A DNA stretch of 64,000 nt, from contig UPYI01000012.1 in assembly GCA_900538555.1 (NCBI GenBank), positions 44,720 through 108,719 of the forward strand, read 5' to 3'. A program made the translations under genes and the position numbers. Shown here piece after piece: positions 18,659 through 27,751 of this stretch (the stretch's first letter is position 1; each line of letters opens with the position of its first letter). Under the pieces are notes generated by a model. The model saw only the letters and a list, made by a program, of their open reading frames with translations. It ran no database searches and had not been told where the DNA came from. The DNA comes from an uncultured Porphyromonadaceae bacterium. GTDB taxonomy: Bacteria > Bacteroidota > Bacteroidia > Bacteroidales > Barnesiellaceae.

Positions 18659-20509
18659 TCAATCGTTGATTTCAAAATCGTTTCTTATCCTCAACTCCGG
18701 CTCCGATTTCAACAAAGCCTTTACTCTCAAAGATTCGTTCGTCACGGTCAGGTAATCGGCATCAGCCGAAGCCGTCACCGCACAATCGGCAGGCGTCTCC
18801 CCGTTCGAACACATCGACAGGTAGAATGCCAGCACGGTCTCCCGGATGTCATTCAGGTCGAACGTCTGCTCCGCACCCGAATAGATCACGAAGTCCGCCC
18901 ACGTATTCGTTCCGTCTCCGCCCACTTCCCAATGACCTTTCAGATCTCCCCATTGGGCATAAGGCACACACAGATGAGCCGACACGGCAGGCGAAGTCAA
19001 AGCCACGCATCCCGTCGGTATTTCGGGCAAGGTGAAAGAGACATCGTCCAGATCGCCGCCGATCTCGATCCGCAACCGCAAATCCCGGGCGGAAAAACGT
19101 CCCGCCTGCAACCGGTCGATCGACACATGCGTATCGCCTCCGTCCTTTGCCACATTCATCACGGCAATCACCGTATTGCTGTCCTGCGCACAGAATATAT
19201 TCACCGCCGAGAAATCGTAGAAATCGTGCAGGAAACGCACTTGCAGATAAGAGGGCGATGAAGGTGTGCCCCAATGCGCGATCAGCGGACGGGTCTGGTT
19301 CCACATATATCCTTGATTCACGGAAGCCAACGCATATACGGGTGTCGTATAGAGTTTGCCCACAATATCTTTTGCTCCGATCGTGTCGGTCTTTCCGCAA
19401 GCCAATGTACGAATAATTTTCTGATTCCGATCGGCAACGACGAACGTATCGACCTCGGTGCGCGGAAAATCCTGCCGGGAGAACTCCGGCAATACGCACT
19501 CCGGTATCTTGTGCGGCGATACGACATTCGGAATCCGGGGATAATCGCCCGGCAGTTCGATCGCCCCGTCCGACGCATTATAATACAACCGGTACACATC
19601 GGGAAGGGTCAGACTGCTGTACGAACGCAGATTCGGTCCGCACCACTGCCCCGACGGACGGTGGAAATGGCGGGCGATCATATCCCATGTCATCGTGTAC
19701 AGTTCGTCGATGATCCGGCTGTCCTCCGGCTGGATAATGCACTGCTTCATCCGCAGCAATTCGTTCATAGCCACAACCGTATAAGTAGGGCTGTTGTATT
19801 CGGTAAAACCATTGTTCCGGCGGGTATATTCCGCAAAATTCCGCAACCGCTTCCGGGCATACTCCATGATTTCGGGCTGATCGTAGAAATCGCCGACAAC
19901 ATAGCAGACATAAGTACCCATGATACAGATATTGGTATAGTCGGGCTGTACGTCGCGTTTCATAATCGCACGGGCAGCCAATATCAACGCACTGTCGATT
20001 TCCTGCCGCAGTTTTTTATCCAGAACATCCGCATGACTGATTACGACATCCAACAAGGGTACGGCTATGAAGTCCGCCCAGTTGTAATCGGCGGGAGCCG
20101 TGCGTCCACGCAGCGGATCTTCGGGATAATAGGGCCAGATTCCGCAATACGGCAGCGACGGGTCTTTCTCCTGCATCGGCACCACCGTGCGGATAATATC
20201 GACGGCGCGGCGGCGCAGTTTCTTATCCCCCGTCTTCAACAAAGCCACGGCATACTCCAACGATTCACGGGTCTGATGTACAGTCACACCGCCATCCAAA
20301 TCGCTGTGATAATGTTTTCCCCCGGTTACTGTCCGCAACATCTTCGCTTTCGGATCGTACATGCGGTGTTTCGGTTCCAGATCCTTTTTCAAATAGGCTA
20401 TTTCGGCATCGGAAAGTCGAGCGGCTTTCAACTCGGTGTTCCGGGCAAACGAAACCGCCGACACAGCCCCGACCAACAATCCGATACATATCATTCGCAA
20501 TCCCTTCAT
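18659..20509 (-). CDS. Exported helical toroid-like protein, possible lyase or hydrolase
   Basis: This 616-residue protein has a signal peptide (MKGLRMICIGLLVGAVSAVSFA). Residues of about 25-330 are helix-rich with repeats such as ESLEYAVALLKTGDKKLRRRA and FAEYTRRNNGFTEYNSPTYT, plus aromatic motifs GIWPYYPED and NWADFIAVPLLDVV; the remainder is beta-rich. This order (helical toroid then beta-sandwich) is shared with heparinase-like polysaccharide lyases, but I do not see a secure family motif. NSPTY and HRPSGQWCGPN are candidates for active-site loops. Its stop codon is 1 bp from the start of the next gene, and it follows the GH105-type gene by 7 bp, so it acts in the same pathway. Confidence 0.6.
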   Translation of the reverse strand: MKGLRMICIGLLVGAVSAVSFARNTELKAARLSDAEIAYLKKDLEPKHRMYDPKAKMLRTVTGGKHYHSDLDGGVTVHQTRESLEYAVALLKTGDKKLRRRAVDIIRTVVPMQEKDPSLPYCGIWPYYPEDPLRGRTAPADYNWADFIAVPLLDVVISHADVLDKKLRQEIDSALILAARAIMKRDVQPDYTNICIMGTYVCYVVGDFYDQPEIMEYARKRLRNFAEYTRRNNGFTEYNSPTYTVVAMNELLRMKQCIIQPEDSRIIDELYTMTWDMIARHFHRPSGQWCGPNLRSYSSLTLPDVYRLYYNASDGAIELPGDYPRIPNVVSPHKIPECVLPEFSRQDFPRTEVDTFVVADRNQKIIRTLACGKTDTIGAKDIVGKLYTTPVYALASVNQGYMWNQTRPLIAHWGTPSSPSYLQVRFLHDFYDFSAVNIFCAQDSNTVIAVMNVAKDGGDTHVSIDRLQAGRFSARDLRLRIEIGGDLDDVSFTLPEIPTGCVALTSPAVSAHLCVPYAQWGDLKGHWEVGGDGTNTWADFVIYSGAEQTFDLNDIRETVLAFYLSMCSNGETPADCAVTASADADYLTVTNESLRVKALLKSEPELRIRNDFEIND

Positions 20510-20516
20510 AACTCTG

Positions 20517-22328
20517 TCATTTCTTCCGGTTCAACAATCGCTGCATCTCCACTCCGGCAAAAAGCACGGCGAACGAACCGTGTGTATCGTCATCGTAGAA
20601 CGGGCGGGTCACATAATATTCCTCATCGGTCGAACACATCGTTCCTACACAGATCTTATGCACCGTTCCGTCCGGGTCGATCTCGGTCGTCAAAGCCTTC
20701 CATGCCCGTTCGGCAACCGCAGCATATTCCGCATCGAGCCATCCCAAGCGGACACCCCGTGCGATCGCCATTGTAAAAATCGCCGTACCGGAAACTTCGC
20801 AGGGCGAATCGGGACGGTCGATCACATTCCGCCAGAATCCGCTCGCATCCTGATACCGCACAAGCGACCGTACTGTCGTCCGGAACTGTTTCAATACTTT
20901 TTTATAGAGCGGATGCGTTTCGGGCAACGCCATCAATACATCGGACATAGCCCATACCGCCCAACCGTTCGCCCGCGACCAATGCGGCAATTTCACTTCG
21001 GGACGCGACGTATAATTGGCATGCATATACAGTTTCGCTTTCTTGTCCCATACATGTCGGGTAAAGTCGATCACCTGCCGGGCGGCATCGTCGTAAAACG
21101 CATCGCGTTCCTCTTCGGTCGGCGCATATTGTGCAGCCTGCATGAGAAACGGAATTCCCATGAACATATCGTCCACCCATACGGTGTAGCGTTCGGGGGT
21201 CGTGCGGTTATAGTTGCGCATCCCTTCACTGCGTATCTGCCCCGTCCGGGCATACGACATCATCCCGTCGATAAACCGCTCGTATGCCTCCCGGTTCCCG
21301 AACTCGGGTTCTGTCCGCAAACGGTAAATGAAAGGCAATGCCGGAGCCAGTGTAAAATCGAGCAACGACGGATTGATAATAAAATGATTTGCCGATTTCA
21401 AGGCTTTCAAATCCAACACCTGATATCTTACGAACGGAATACCGTCGATATGATAATCGCAAAAGCGGTCTGCCCAGTCGCGGTAACACGGTTTGCCCGA
21501 AACTTCCGACAACTGCTGCATCGCCCATGCCACTCCCCCGTTATGATAATTCCATTGGTAGGTAGTGCCCCACGGAGCCGGGTCGATCACATCGCCAAGC
21601 ACCTCCTGTTTCGGAATCGTCCAAGTGACACCGCCATCCAATCCGGCATACATCGTGCCGAAACGCAACGGCTGCACCGGATCGAACAGGCAGTCGTCCG
21701 ACACGGCGAACGGACCGCACACCAGCCAGTTGGACAGCGAAGCTACCTCGCGGCTCACACGTGGCGTACGGGACAATCCGATCTCCGGATACCAGCGTTC
21801 ATAAGCCAATACGGCATCTTTATCGCTCGGCAACTGAAACATCACGCACCACTCGCCCCCTCCGGTAGCCGATTTTACCAACAGCGTGTTTTCCCCTTTT
21901 CTCAGCGGTAGCGAGAATGAAAACGACATCTCTACGCTACGTTCCTCAAAGAGAAGCGAAAACGGTCGTTCGCCCTTCTTTTCATATACCAACCGGTCGT
22001 TGCACCAGATCGAACAAGCATCGTTGTGTTCGATCTCCATGAGCAATACGGTATCCCGATCCGACGTCAGTTGCGTATAAGCATAGGCTTCTGCCGGACG
22101 ACGGGTTCCGAACGTACGTCCGAAATCCACAAATTCCGTTTCGGCAAGCCGGGTCTGACGAGGAGCAACCACCAACTGGTATTCAAATGGTGTTTCACGT
22201 ATCAATTTATCGCCGATCCGTTGCACGGTTTCTATCGGCATTTCATCGGGGACATGAGCATATGCGCTCTCCATGCCGGAAATAAGTCCGGCAGACAAGC
22301 ACAGATAAAGCGTTTTTTTCAGGTTCAT
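20517..22328 (-). CDS. GH105/GH88-type unsaturated glycuronyl (rhamnogalacturonyl) hydrolase with N-terminal beta domain
   Basis: This 603-residue protein starts MNLKKTLYLCLSAGLISGME, a signal peptide; an in-frame GTG at 22478 would add 50 residues with no signal and is rejected. About residues 25-240 form a beta-rich domain. The C-terminal (alpha/alpha)6 domain has YTVWVDDMFMGIPFL (Asp386/Asp387, where the catalytic Asp of the family lies), HWSRANGWAVWAMSDVL and ASGFWRNVIDRPDSPCEVSGTA, all typical of GH105. Such enzymes remove the unsaturated uronic acid left by polysaccharide lyases. This supports lyase activity somewhere in the pathway, perhaps the next gene at 20509. Confidence 0.87.
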   Translation of the reverse strand: MNLKKTLYLCLSAGLISGMESAYAHVPDEMPIETVQRIGDKLIRETPFEYQLVVAPRQTRLAETEFVDFGRTFGTRRPAEAYAYTQLTSDRDTVLLMEIEHNDACSIWCNDRLVYEKKGERPFSLLFEERSVEMSFSFSLPLRKGENTLLVKSATGGGEWCVMFQLPSDKDAVLAYERWYPEIGLSRTPRVSREVASLSNWLVCGPFAVSDDCLFDPVQPLRFGTMYAGLDGGVTWTIPKQEVLGDVIDPAPWGTTYQWNYHNGGVAWAMQQLSEVSGKPCYRDWADRFCDYHIDGIPFVRYQVLDLKALKSANHFIINPSLLDFTLAPALPFIYRLRTEPEFGNREAYERFIDGMMSYARTGQIRSEGMRNYNRTTPERYTVWVDDMFMGIPFLMQAAQYAPTEEERDAFYDDAARQVIDFTRHVWDKKAKLYMHANYTSRPEVKLPHWSRANGWAVWAMSDVLMALPETHPLYKKVLKQFRTTVRSLVRYQDASGFWRNVIDRPDSPCEVSGTAIFTMAIARGVRLGWLDAEYAAVAERAWKALTTEIDPDGTVHKICVGTMCSTDEEYYVTRPFYDDDTHGSFAVLFAGVEMQRLLNRKK

Positions 22329-22405
22329 ATCATCGAAAGGGGAAAGAAGTACGTATTCCGTATCGGGTCGGTCGTCGGTCCTGTCCTGAACATAATCGGT
22401 CGCAA

Positions 22406-22465
22406 GGGACGCGGCATACCGCGCAAACACGGCTGTATCACCTTCGACGCAACACACCGCGTCCC
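22406..22465. other. Stem-loop in the spacer before the GH105-type gene
   Basis: GGGACGCGG (22406-22414) and CCGCGTCCC (22457-22465) are perfectly complementary across a 42-nt loop. A smaller hairpin, GGGAA-AGGC-TTCCC, lies beside it toward the upstream gene. With no T-run, they may slow or stabilise the transcript between the beta-propeller and GH105-type genes. Confidence 0.4.
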
Positions 22466-22523
22466 TGCCGCCAATCACGAACGGGAAAGGCTTCCCGACC
22501 GGAAATCCTTCTTTCGTTTTTAC

Positions 22524-25451
22524 TTAGTTCCTCACTATAATTTTAGTCGCACAATTCTGTTTTTCGGAAACTACGCGCAGCATATAGAGACCGGGCATCA
22601 GGTCCGATACATCGAGCGCACCGTTCTCCATCGGGAAGAAATGCTTTTCCAATACCACTTTGCCTTCGGCAGAAGTCAGATATGCCGTATAAGCCGTTTC
22701 TACAATCTTTCCACTGACATATACCGTATGCGAAGCCACTGTCGGATATACTTTCAAGGCGACTTCCGATGTTTCGGGATCGGACACGCTCGACGAGGGC
22801 TGCGCCACTCCGCCAAACTCCACTTCGGCAACATTGTTATCGGTATTGCACTCTTTCGCCCAGTTCTGATAGTTTACATCCACTTCCAGCCGGTAATTTC
22901 CCGATTTGTATTTCCACAGCTCAACACCCTCGCCCAACGTCATGCACAGGGTTTCACCACCGGCAATATCGCGCTGATAGGGATCGGAAACTCCGGTATA
23001 GACCAGTTCGTCCGTATCCGTATCGTAGATCCGGAAACGCACCAGACAGCGGGTCGGCGTAGAAGCACGGCGATAAGTCACCGGACCTTTCTCGATATTT
23101 TTCACCCATACCTGCAAACGGATCGGATCTCCTTCGTGAATTTCCTGCGCGGCAAACGTCGCACCGCTATTGTTCAACACCTGTATGCGATACGGATAAA
23201 GGTCGCCGAGTTTGATCATGGACGATTTCATCGAGTTGATCTTGTAGTGCATGACTTTCGCGTTCAAGTTCTCTTCCGCCAGAATCTCATAAGTGCCATC
23301 GGCATTTGCCCGGGCATTCACGGCAAAACAGAAATCGGTCCAACCGCTCTTCTTCTCGGCAATGTCGGTTATGGTCACCTGTCCGGCAAAATCGCCCGTC
23401 TCGCGATGATACATGTTGGTGACACCGCCGCCTTGCAGCTGGCAGAAGATATAATCGCCGGCGAATGTCATGGCTTTCGTATCGGTGCGGTCGGCGGTAT
23501 TCCACGGAATCAGAATTTCCAGATCGTGCGTCCACGTCGCCGGATCCTCATTCGCCTCCAACCGTTTCATCGCATTTTTATAAGTCAGGATGGTCGTACC
23601 GCATTCGCCCCACAACGAAGTGTTGGTGAACGGGCGTTTGGTCGTATAGCAGGCAATGATCATTTCGTCGCGTTCCGAATCGTACAATACCCGGCTGATG
23701 TCCGTCACATACGGCGGGAATGCATACACGGTTTCGGGTCCGTACTGGATCACACCGTTCTGTTCGCCGGCAATCCGCCACAACCGGAATGAAGCGCAAG
23801 CCGGCTGCGTGCTGCGGTCTGCCATCCATATATTTCCGGCATGGTCTACGTATTGCGAGAAAGTCGCCCCGTTCGGTTTCGTATAAGCGATTTCATCGGG
23901 GTCTTCCTGACCGTCTCCGTTCTTGTCGTTCCAGAAAGAGGTCTGGTCTGCCAATATTTTCAAGAACGGCACAGCGATATAGCCGTATTTCTCCTCGTCG
24001 AAACGATAGCCCGCCATACCGGTAGAATACATATTCGATACGAACAAATAGTCTTTCCCATTGAAGTGGCGTTTGAAAGTAGATGTTTTCAACGGGTAAG
24101 GAGGATTCGGTTCCAGACGCATATCGCGGGGATAGGTAAACGGATCGACCGTCGAAGCGATCAGCTTGTCCATACGGGTTCCGGTTTTGGAATAATCCAG
24201 TTCGTACATACGTTCCGTACAGAACACCCGGTTATGTATCGTATTGTCGAAATCGGCGACTGCGGTAAACACCAGACCTTCGCGTTTCCATTTCAACTCT
24301 TTCGTAGCTTCGTCGTAGCAATGCAACACCGAGCCGCTGCCATGAACGAACATATTGGAAACATAAATATTCCCGTAATCGTCCACACCCACACCGGTAG
24401 GACCTTCGAAACGAAGAGGACCTACCTGCCCTTTCTTATATCCGCCCTCGGTCGAGAATATACCGCCGGTCACACCGAACGTGGACGAAAGCGTAGGATT
24501 CGTATAAATGCCGGTATAGATCAGCACGTTCAGATCCACACCGCTATTCGCCATCAAGATACGTTCACTTCCGCTGCGCGTGTCGATGGAAAAAGAACGG
24601 ATATCGGTATTCTCGGGCAATGTGATCACCGAACGTTCGCGTATCGCACCGTTTTCGATGTTATAGGGAACGACTTGGTTGCCCTCCTTCATCCACACGA
24701 AGCCCTTCTTGTCGGCATAGATGTAGCCGGCTTGGCTCACCTTGATATTCCGGACACCGGTCATGGTCGTCTTGTCGAATACCATGATCGAATCGGTCAT
24801 ACCTTCCACCGACGGGTCGCCCGGAACGGAAACCAGCACATATTTGTCCGTCACCGCCACGCCCAACGCCTGACGAGCCTCGGTCTCGGCAAATTTCAAC
24901 ATATTTGCCATAGGTCCGTAGCCGGTCGGGAATACCGACGAACGTCCGGTTTTCAGATCGTACCGGCACAGTACCTGCCAGATCATCGAAGTGCCCGACG
25001 ACGGCGGGAAAGCCAAAAGCCCGTTCGAGTTCAACTGTCCGTCCTTGCCGCCTTTGTTCCCGATGAAACGCATCAGCTGGTAAATATAGTTCTCGTCCAT
25101 CGCCACCGCTTTGCCCGAATAACGTCCGTAACTTCCGGTGCCCGAATACTCGGGAATGGCAACGATCGTACCGTTCCGGTCGAAAACACCCACATTCGTT
25201 CCGCCTTCGTCCCATCCGGTAACCGTCGCAGCCAATCCGTTGCCCAGTACGAACATGCTCTCCATATTGTGGGGGATGTGTGTACGGCTGGTACCTCCGT
25301 CATTGGCAATCCACGATGCCGTATAATCGTCCAGCGAGCCGCAATAACAAGCATTCGGGTAGACGATATCCTCTGCCGCAAGCGGGGCGATAGCCGTGCA
25401 TATCCATGAAGAAAGGCACAATGCGCCGATATATTTTTTCGTAAATTTCAT
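22524..25451 (-). CDS. Exported beta-propeller protein with T9SS-like C-terminal sorting domain
   Basis: This 975-residue protein has a signal peptide (MKFTKKYIGALCLSSWICTA). Residues of about 30-690 hold repeated four-strand blades like NHL propellers, for example GVGVDDYGNIYVSNMFVHGSG, NGKDYLFVSNMYSTGM and FSQYVDHAGNIWMADRST. A calcium-loop-like NDKNGDGQEDPDE occurs inside. About residues 745-860 form a CARDB-like beta domain (EIHEGDPIRLQVWVKNIEKG, NYRLEVDVNYQNWAKECNTD), and the last about 80 residues (VALKVYPTVASHTVYVSGK, DLMPGLYMLRVVSE) match T9SS sorting domains. It is therefore probably placed on the cell surface. Substrate and activity are unknown. A GH105-type gene follows after 195 bp. 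Confidence 0.75.
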   Translation of the reverse strand: MKFTKKYIGALCLSSWICTAIAPLAAEDIVYPNACYCGSLDDYTASWIANDGGTSRTHIPHNMESMFVLGNGLAATVTGWDEGGTNVGVFDRNGTIVAIPEYSGTGSYGRYSGKAVAMDENYIYQLMRFIGNKGGKDGQLNSNGLLAFPPSSGTSMIWQVLCRYDLKTGRSSVFPTGYGPMANMLKFAETEARQALGVAVTDKYVLVSVPGDPSVEGMTDSIMVFDKTTMTGVRNIKVSQAGYIYADKKGFVWMKEGNQVVPYNIENGAIRERSVITLPENTDIRSFSIDTRSGSERILMANSGVDLNVLIYTGIYTNPTLSSTFGVTGGIFSTEGGYKKGQVGPLRFEGPTGVGVDDYGNIYVSNMFVHGSGSVLHCYDEATKELKWKREGLVFTAVADFDNTIHNRVFCTERMYELDYSKTGTRMDKLIASTVDPFTYPRDMRLEPNPPYPLKTSTFKRHFNGKDYLFVSNMYSTGMAGYRFDEEKYGYIAVPFLKILADQTSFWNDKNGDGQEDPDEIAYTKPNGATFSQYVDHAGNIWMADRSTQPACASFRLWRIAGEQNGVIQYGPETVYAFPPYVTDISRVLYDSERDEMIIACYTTKRPFTNTSLWGECGTTILTYKNAMKRLEANEDPATWTHDLEILIPWNTADRTDTKAMTFAGDYIFCQLQGGGVTNMYHRETGDFAGQVTITDIAEKKSGWTDFCFAVNARANADGTYEILAEENLNAKVMHYKINSMKSSMIKLGDLYPYRIQVLNNSGATFAAQEIHEGDPIRLQVWVKNIEKGPVTYRRASTPTRCLVRFRIYDTDTDELVYTGVSDPYQRDIAGGETLCMTLGEGVELWKYKSGNYRLEVDVNYQNWAKECNTDNNVAEVEFGGVAQPSSSVSDPETSEVALKVYPTVASHTVYVSGKIVETAYTAYLTSAEGKVVLEKHFFPMENGALDVSDLMPGLYMLRVVSEKQNCATKIIVRN

Positions 25452-25480
25452 AATGTCTGTTGTTAATGGTTCGGGAGTAG

Positions 25481-25517
25481 CCTCCTCGCCCCCGCAACGG
25501 AAGCGAGGAGGTTTTTT
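25481..25517 (+). terminator. Terminator-like hairpin whose T-run faces the plus strand
   Basis: CCTCCTCGC (25481-25489) and GCGAGGAGG (25503-25511) form a 9-bp stem directly followed by six T on the plus strand (25512-25517). Both flanking genes read the minus strand, for which an A-run precedes the same stem. It may act in both directions or stop antisense transcripts. Confidence 0.6.
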
Positions 25518-25528
25518 ATCAATCTTTC

Positions 25529-27658
25529 TTACCTTTTGTTTACCGTTACCGCTCCGGCATCGGTTCTTACGATATAAATACCGGCAGGCAAATGCGACAC
25601 GCCGATCGCTCCGCCCCGATAATCCGTATCTTTCATCACCACCTTACCCGTCGCGTCATAAACCGCATACGCCTTCACCTCGCCCGAAATCGTAATACGA
25701 TCGACGGCAGGATTGGGATATACGCTCACTTTTACATTCTCCGCAGGATCGATTCCGCCTTCTATCTCTTTGAATGTAGCCATGATCTCTACATCCGATT
25801 CGGGCATCACGAAGGTCGTCACTTTCTGTTTCGGGTTAGCAATCTGCACTCCGGCTGTCGGTGTCGTCCATTCCACGAACTCTTTGCCGGGCAATGTCGC
25901 CGCTTCGATCGTAACCGTTTCGCCCGGAGAGACATCCAACGCTTCCACACCGTTTACTTTCGCCGTTCCGTTCGCTACGATTACGGTATATACCACGCTG
26001 TAACAAGCCTTGATCGTTACCGTCCCGTCAATCATCACGAAGGTCGTGACAATGCTGTTCGGATCGGCAAGAACCAAGCCGTCGCCCTCGACGATTTCCC
26101 AATGGGAGAATACGCCTCCATTCATCGACGGAGCCGCTTCGATCTCTACCAATGCACCGATAGCTGCTTTTCCGGAAGGAGTGATCGCATCGATGATCGT
26201 ATAACTGCGGGTAGCCGCAAAGACAGCCGTTACTTTTACATTACTCTCAGGCATAATGAAATCGGTCGTCGTACGTGTAGCGTTCATAAATTGCACCGTC
26301 GGGGTAGCAGTCCATTTGGAGAAAGCCTCGCCCGCTACCGGAGCATCGGCAACTACCGTCACGCGGGTATCTGCCAGTGCCACGCTCTGGAACGATGTAC
26401 CGTTTTCCACTTCCACTTCGTAGAAGGGCACGAACTGGTTTTCGATAAATCCCTGTACATCGTTCGTGTAAGGATCCTGTTTATACGTTCTGCACCAGAA
26501 CGAATTGCGATAGGTATCGACAGCATCGGCAGGTACGCCGACTTTCGTCGTCTGGGGCAAACCGCGGAAGTTCGCACTACCCATGAAAAGTCCCTTTTCG
26601 TTCCGGTTTACCACATCGAATCCGGCAGGTACTTCGCCGTGACAGATGATCTGCTCCAACGAAGCGCAATTGGCAAACGCTTCGCCACCGATCTTCGTCA
26701 GGGATGCCGGCAATTCAACATACACCAACGGAGATCCGGCACTTTTGAACAGGGCATACCCCAGCTCTTTCACGCCCTCGGTAAAGACAACCCGTTTCAG
26801 CGACATAGCCGAAGCGAAGAAACTGGAAGGAAGCACTTCCACTTTCGATCCGTCGATCACCAGACTTTCCACTTTGTTTCCGGCAGGGAAATAATCCAAC
26901 GAACGGGTCGTTTTATTGTACAACATACCGTCCATCGACTCGAACGTCTCGTTACCCTCCGCAACAAAAACTTTTTCAAGATTATCGGAGTGTTCGAACG
27001 CACGGGTATTGAACGCCTTGAACGAAGCAGGCAAAGTGACCGTTTTCAGATTATGACAATAACCGGCAGCCTGAGGCGCATCAAAGTTTTCCGCACCTTC
27101 GGGTATCACCCAGTCGCTGGCAGGATTTCCACAAGGGTACATCACGATCGTTTTTCCATCGACCGAAAACACGACCCCGTCGATTATCCGGATCGTCGTA
27201 TTTCCCTCTTCCACGGCAAAAGCGGTCACACCCTGACAGTTGTTGAAACGACTGCGGATATTGCCTCCGCCGTTCAGCGTTTTCGGGAAAGTAACAGTCC
27301 CTTTCAAGGCACTGCCTACGAATGCACCGCCTCCGATATTCTTGATCTGCGGGAAAATAAACGTCTCTATCGTCTTATTATTTGCAAACGCACTGCCGGG
27401 GATCGAGTTCTCAACCACTGTCGCAGCCGAACAATCGACATATTTCAGTTTCGACATGCTATTCATCGTCGCGAAATCGGTTGCGTTGATCGTACCGGTC
27501 ACCGTCAGTTCGGTCAGCGTATTGAGTTCGGTATCCAGTTCGTCAGCCAAAGTACCGGCAACATCTACCTGTACGGTTTTAGCCCCTGCAAACGGGACAC
27601 AGAAAATAAGGGACGCCATAAGCAGCATATTTCCCCATCCTGTTTTTCTTGTCATCAT
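25529..27658 (-). CDS. BspA-like leucine-rich-repeat surface protein with InlB-type repeats and T9SS-like sorting domain
   Basis: This protein of 709 residues from the chosen start has a signal peptide (MMTRKTGWGNMLLMASLIFC). The N-terminal half has LRR_5/BspA repeats (KLKYVDCSAATVVENSIPG, SMSLKRVVFTEGVKELGYA, LVYVELPASLTKIGGEAFA). Three divergent InlB B-type repeats follow, each ending in TTDFIMPESNVKVTA or TTFVMPESDVEIMA. The last about 70 residues (VSVYPNPAVDRITISGEVKA, HLPAGIYIVRTD) are a T9SS sorting domain. A GTG start 19 codons upstream is possible but lacks a clear signal. BspA proteins bind host or bacterial surfaces; a role in adhesion is inferred. It is a close relative of the preceding gene at 27752-30889. 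Confidence 0.85.
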   Translation of the reverse strand: MMTRKTGWGNMLLMASLIFCVPFAGAKTVQVDVAGTLADELDTELNTLTELTVTGTINATDFATMNSMSKLKYVDCSAATVVENSIPGSAFANNKTIETFIFPQIKNIGGGAFVGSALKGTVTFPKTLNGGGNIRSRFNNCQGVTAFAVEEGNTTIRIIDGVVFSVDGKTIVMYPCGNPASDWVIPEGAENFDAPQAAGYCHNLKTVTLPASFKAFNTRAFEHSDNLEKVFVAEGNETFESMDGMLYNKTTRSLDYFPAGNKVESLVIDGSKVEVLPSSFFASAMSLKRVVFTEGVKELGYALFKSAGSPLVYVELPASLTKIGGEAFANCASLEQIICHGEVPAGFDVVNRNEKGLFMGSANFRGLPQTTKVGVPADAVDTYRNSFWCRTYKQDPYTNDVQGFIENQFVPFYEVEVENGTSFQSVALADTRVTVVADAPVAGEAFSKWTATPTVQFMNATRTTTDFIMPESNVKVTAVFAATRSYTIIDAITPSGKAAIGALVEIEAAPSMNGGVFSHWEIVEGDGLVLADPNSIVTTFVMIDGTVTIKACYSVVYTVIVANGTAKVNGVEALDVSPGETVTIEAATLPGKEFVEWTTPTAGVQIANPKQKVTTFVMPESDVEIMATFKEIEGGIDPAENVKVSVYPNPAVDRITISGEVKAYAVYDATGKVVMKDTDYRGGAIGVSHLPAGIYIVRTDAGAVTVNKR

Positions 27659-27703
27659 ATCTATTAAATTAGGTTGTTTAAATAAAATTCGACTGTAAGG
27701 ACA

Positions 27704-27738
27704 AAGGGATGCCACGGCTCATTTCCACGACATCCCTT
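27704..27738 (-). terminator. Hairpin between the two LRR protein genes
   Basis: On the minus strand AAGGGATGTC (27738-27729) pairs with GGCATCCCTT (27713-27704), including one U-G pair. It lies 13 bp past the stop of the upstream LRR gene. Only a short T content follows, so termination may be partial. Confidence 0.55.
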
Positions 27739-27751
27739 CGTCGCGGGTATA

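Noticed and set aside
22329..22478. Longer N-terminus for the GH105-type protein from a GTG
   Set aside because: The signal peptide starts at 22328; the extra residues match no domain.
23841..25409. Long plus-strand frame opposite the propeller gene (522 codons)
   Set aside because: Antisense shadow caused by codon bias; composition is Arg/His-rich and has no known domain.
25592..27667. Long plus-strand frame opposite the LRR gene (691 codons)
   Set aside because: Antisense shadow of a repeat-rich gene; the minus-strand protein has signal peptide, LRRs and a sorting tail.
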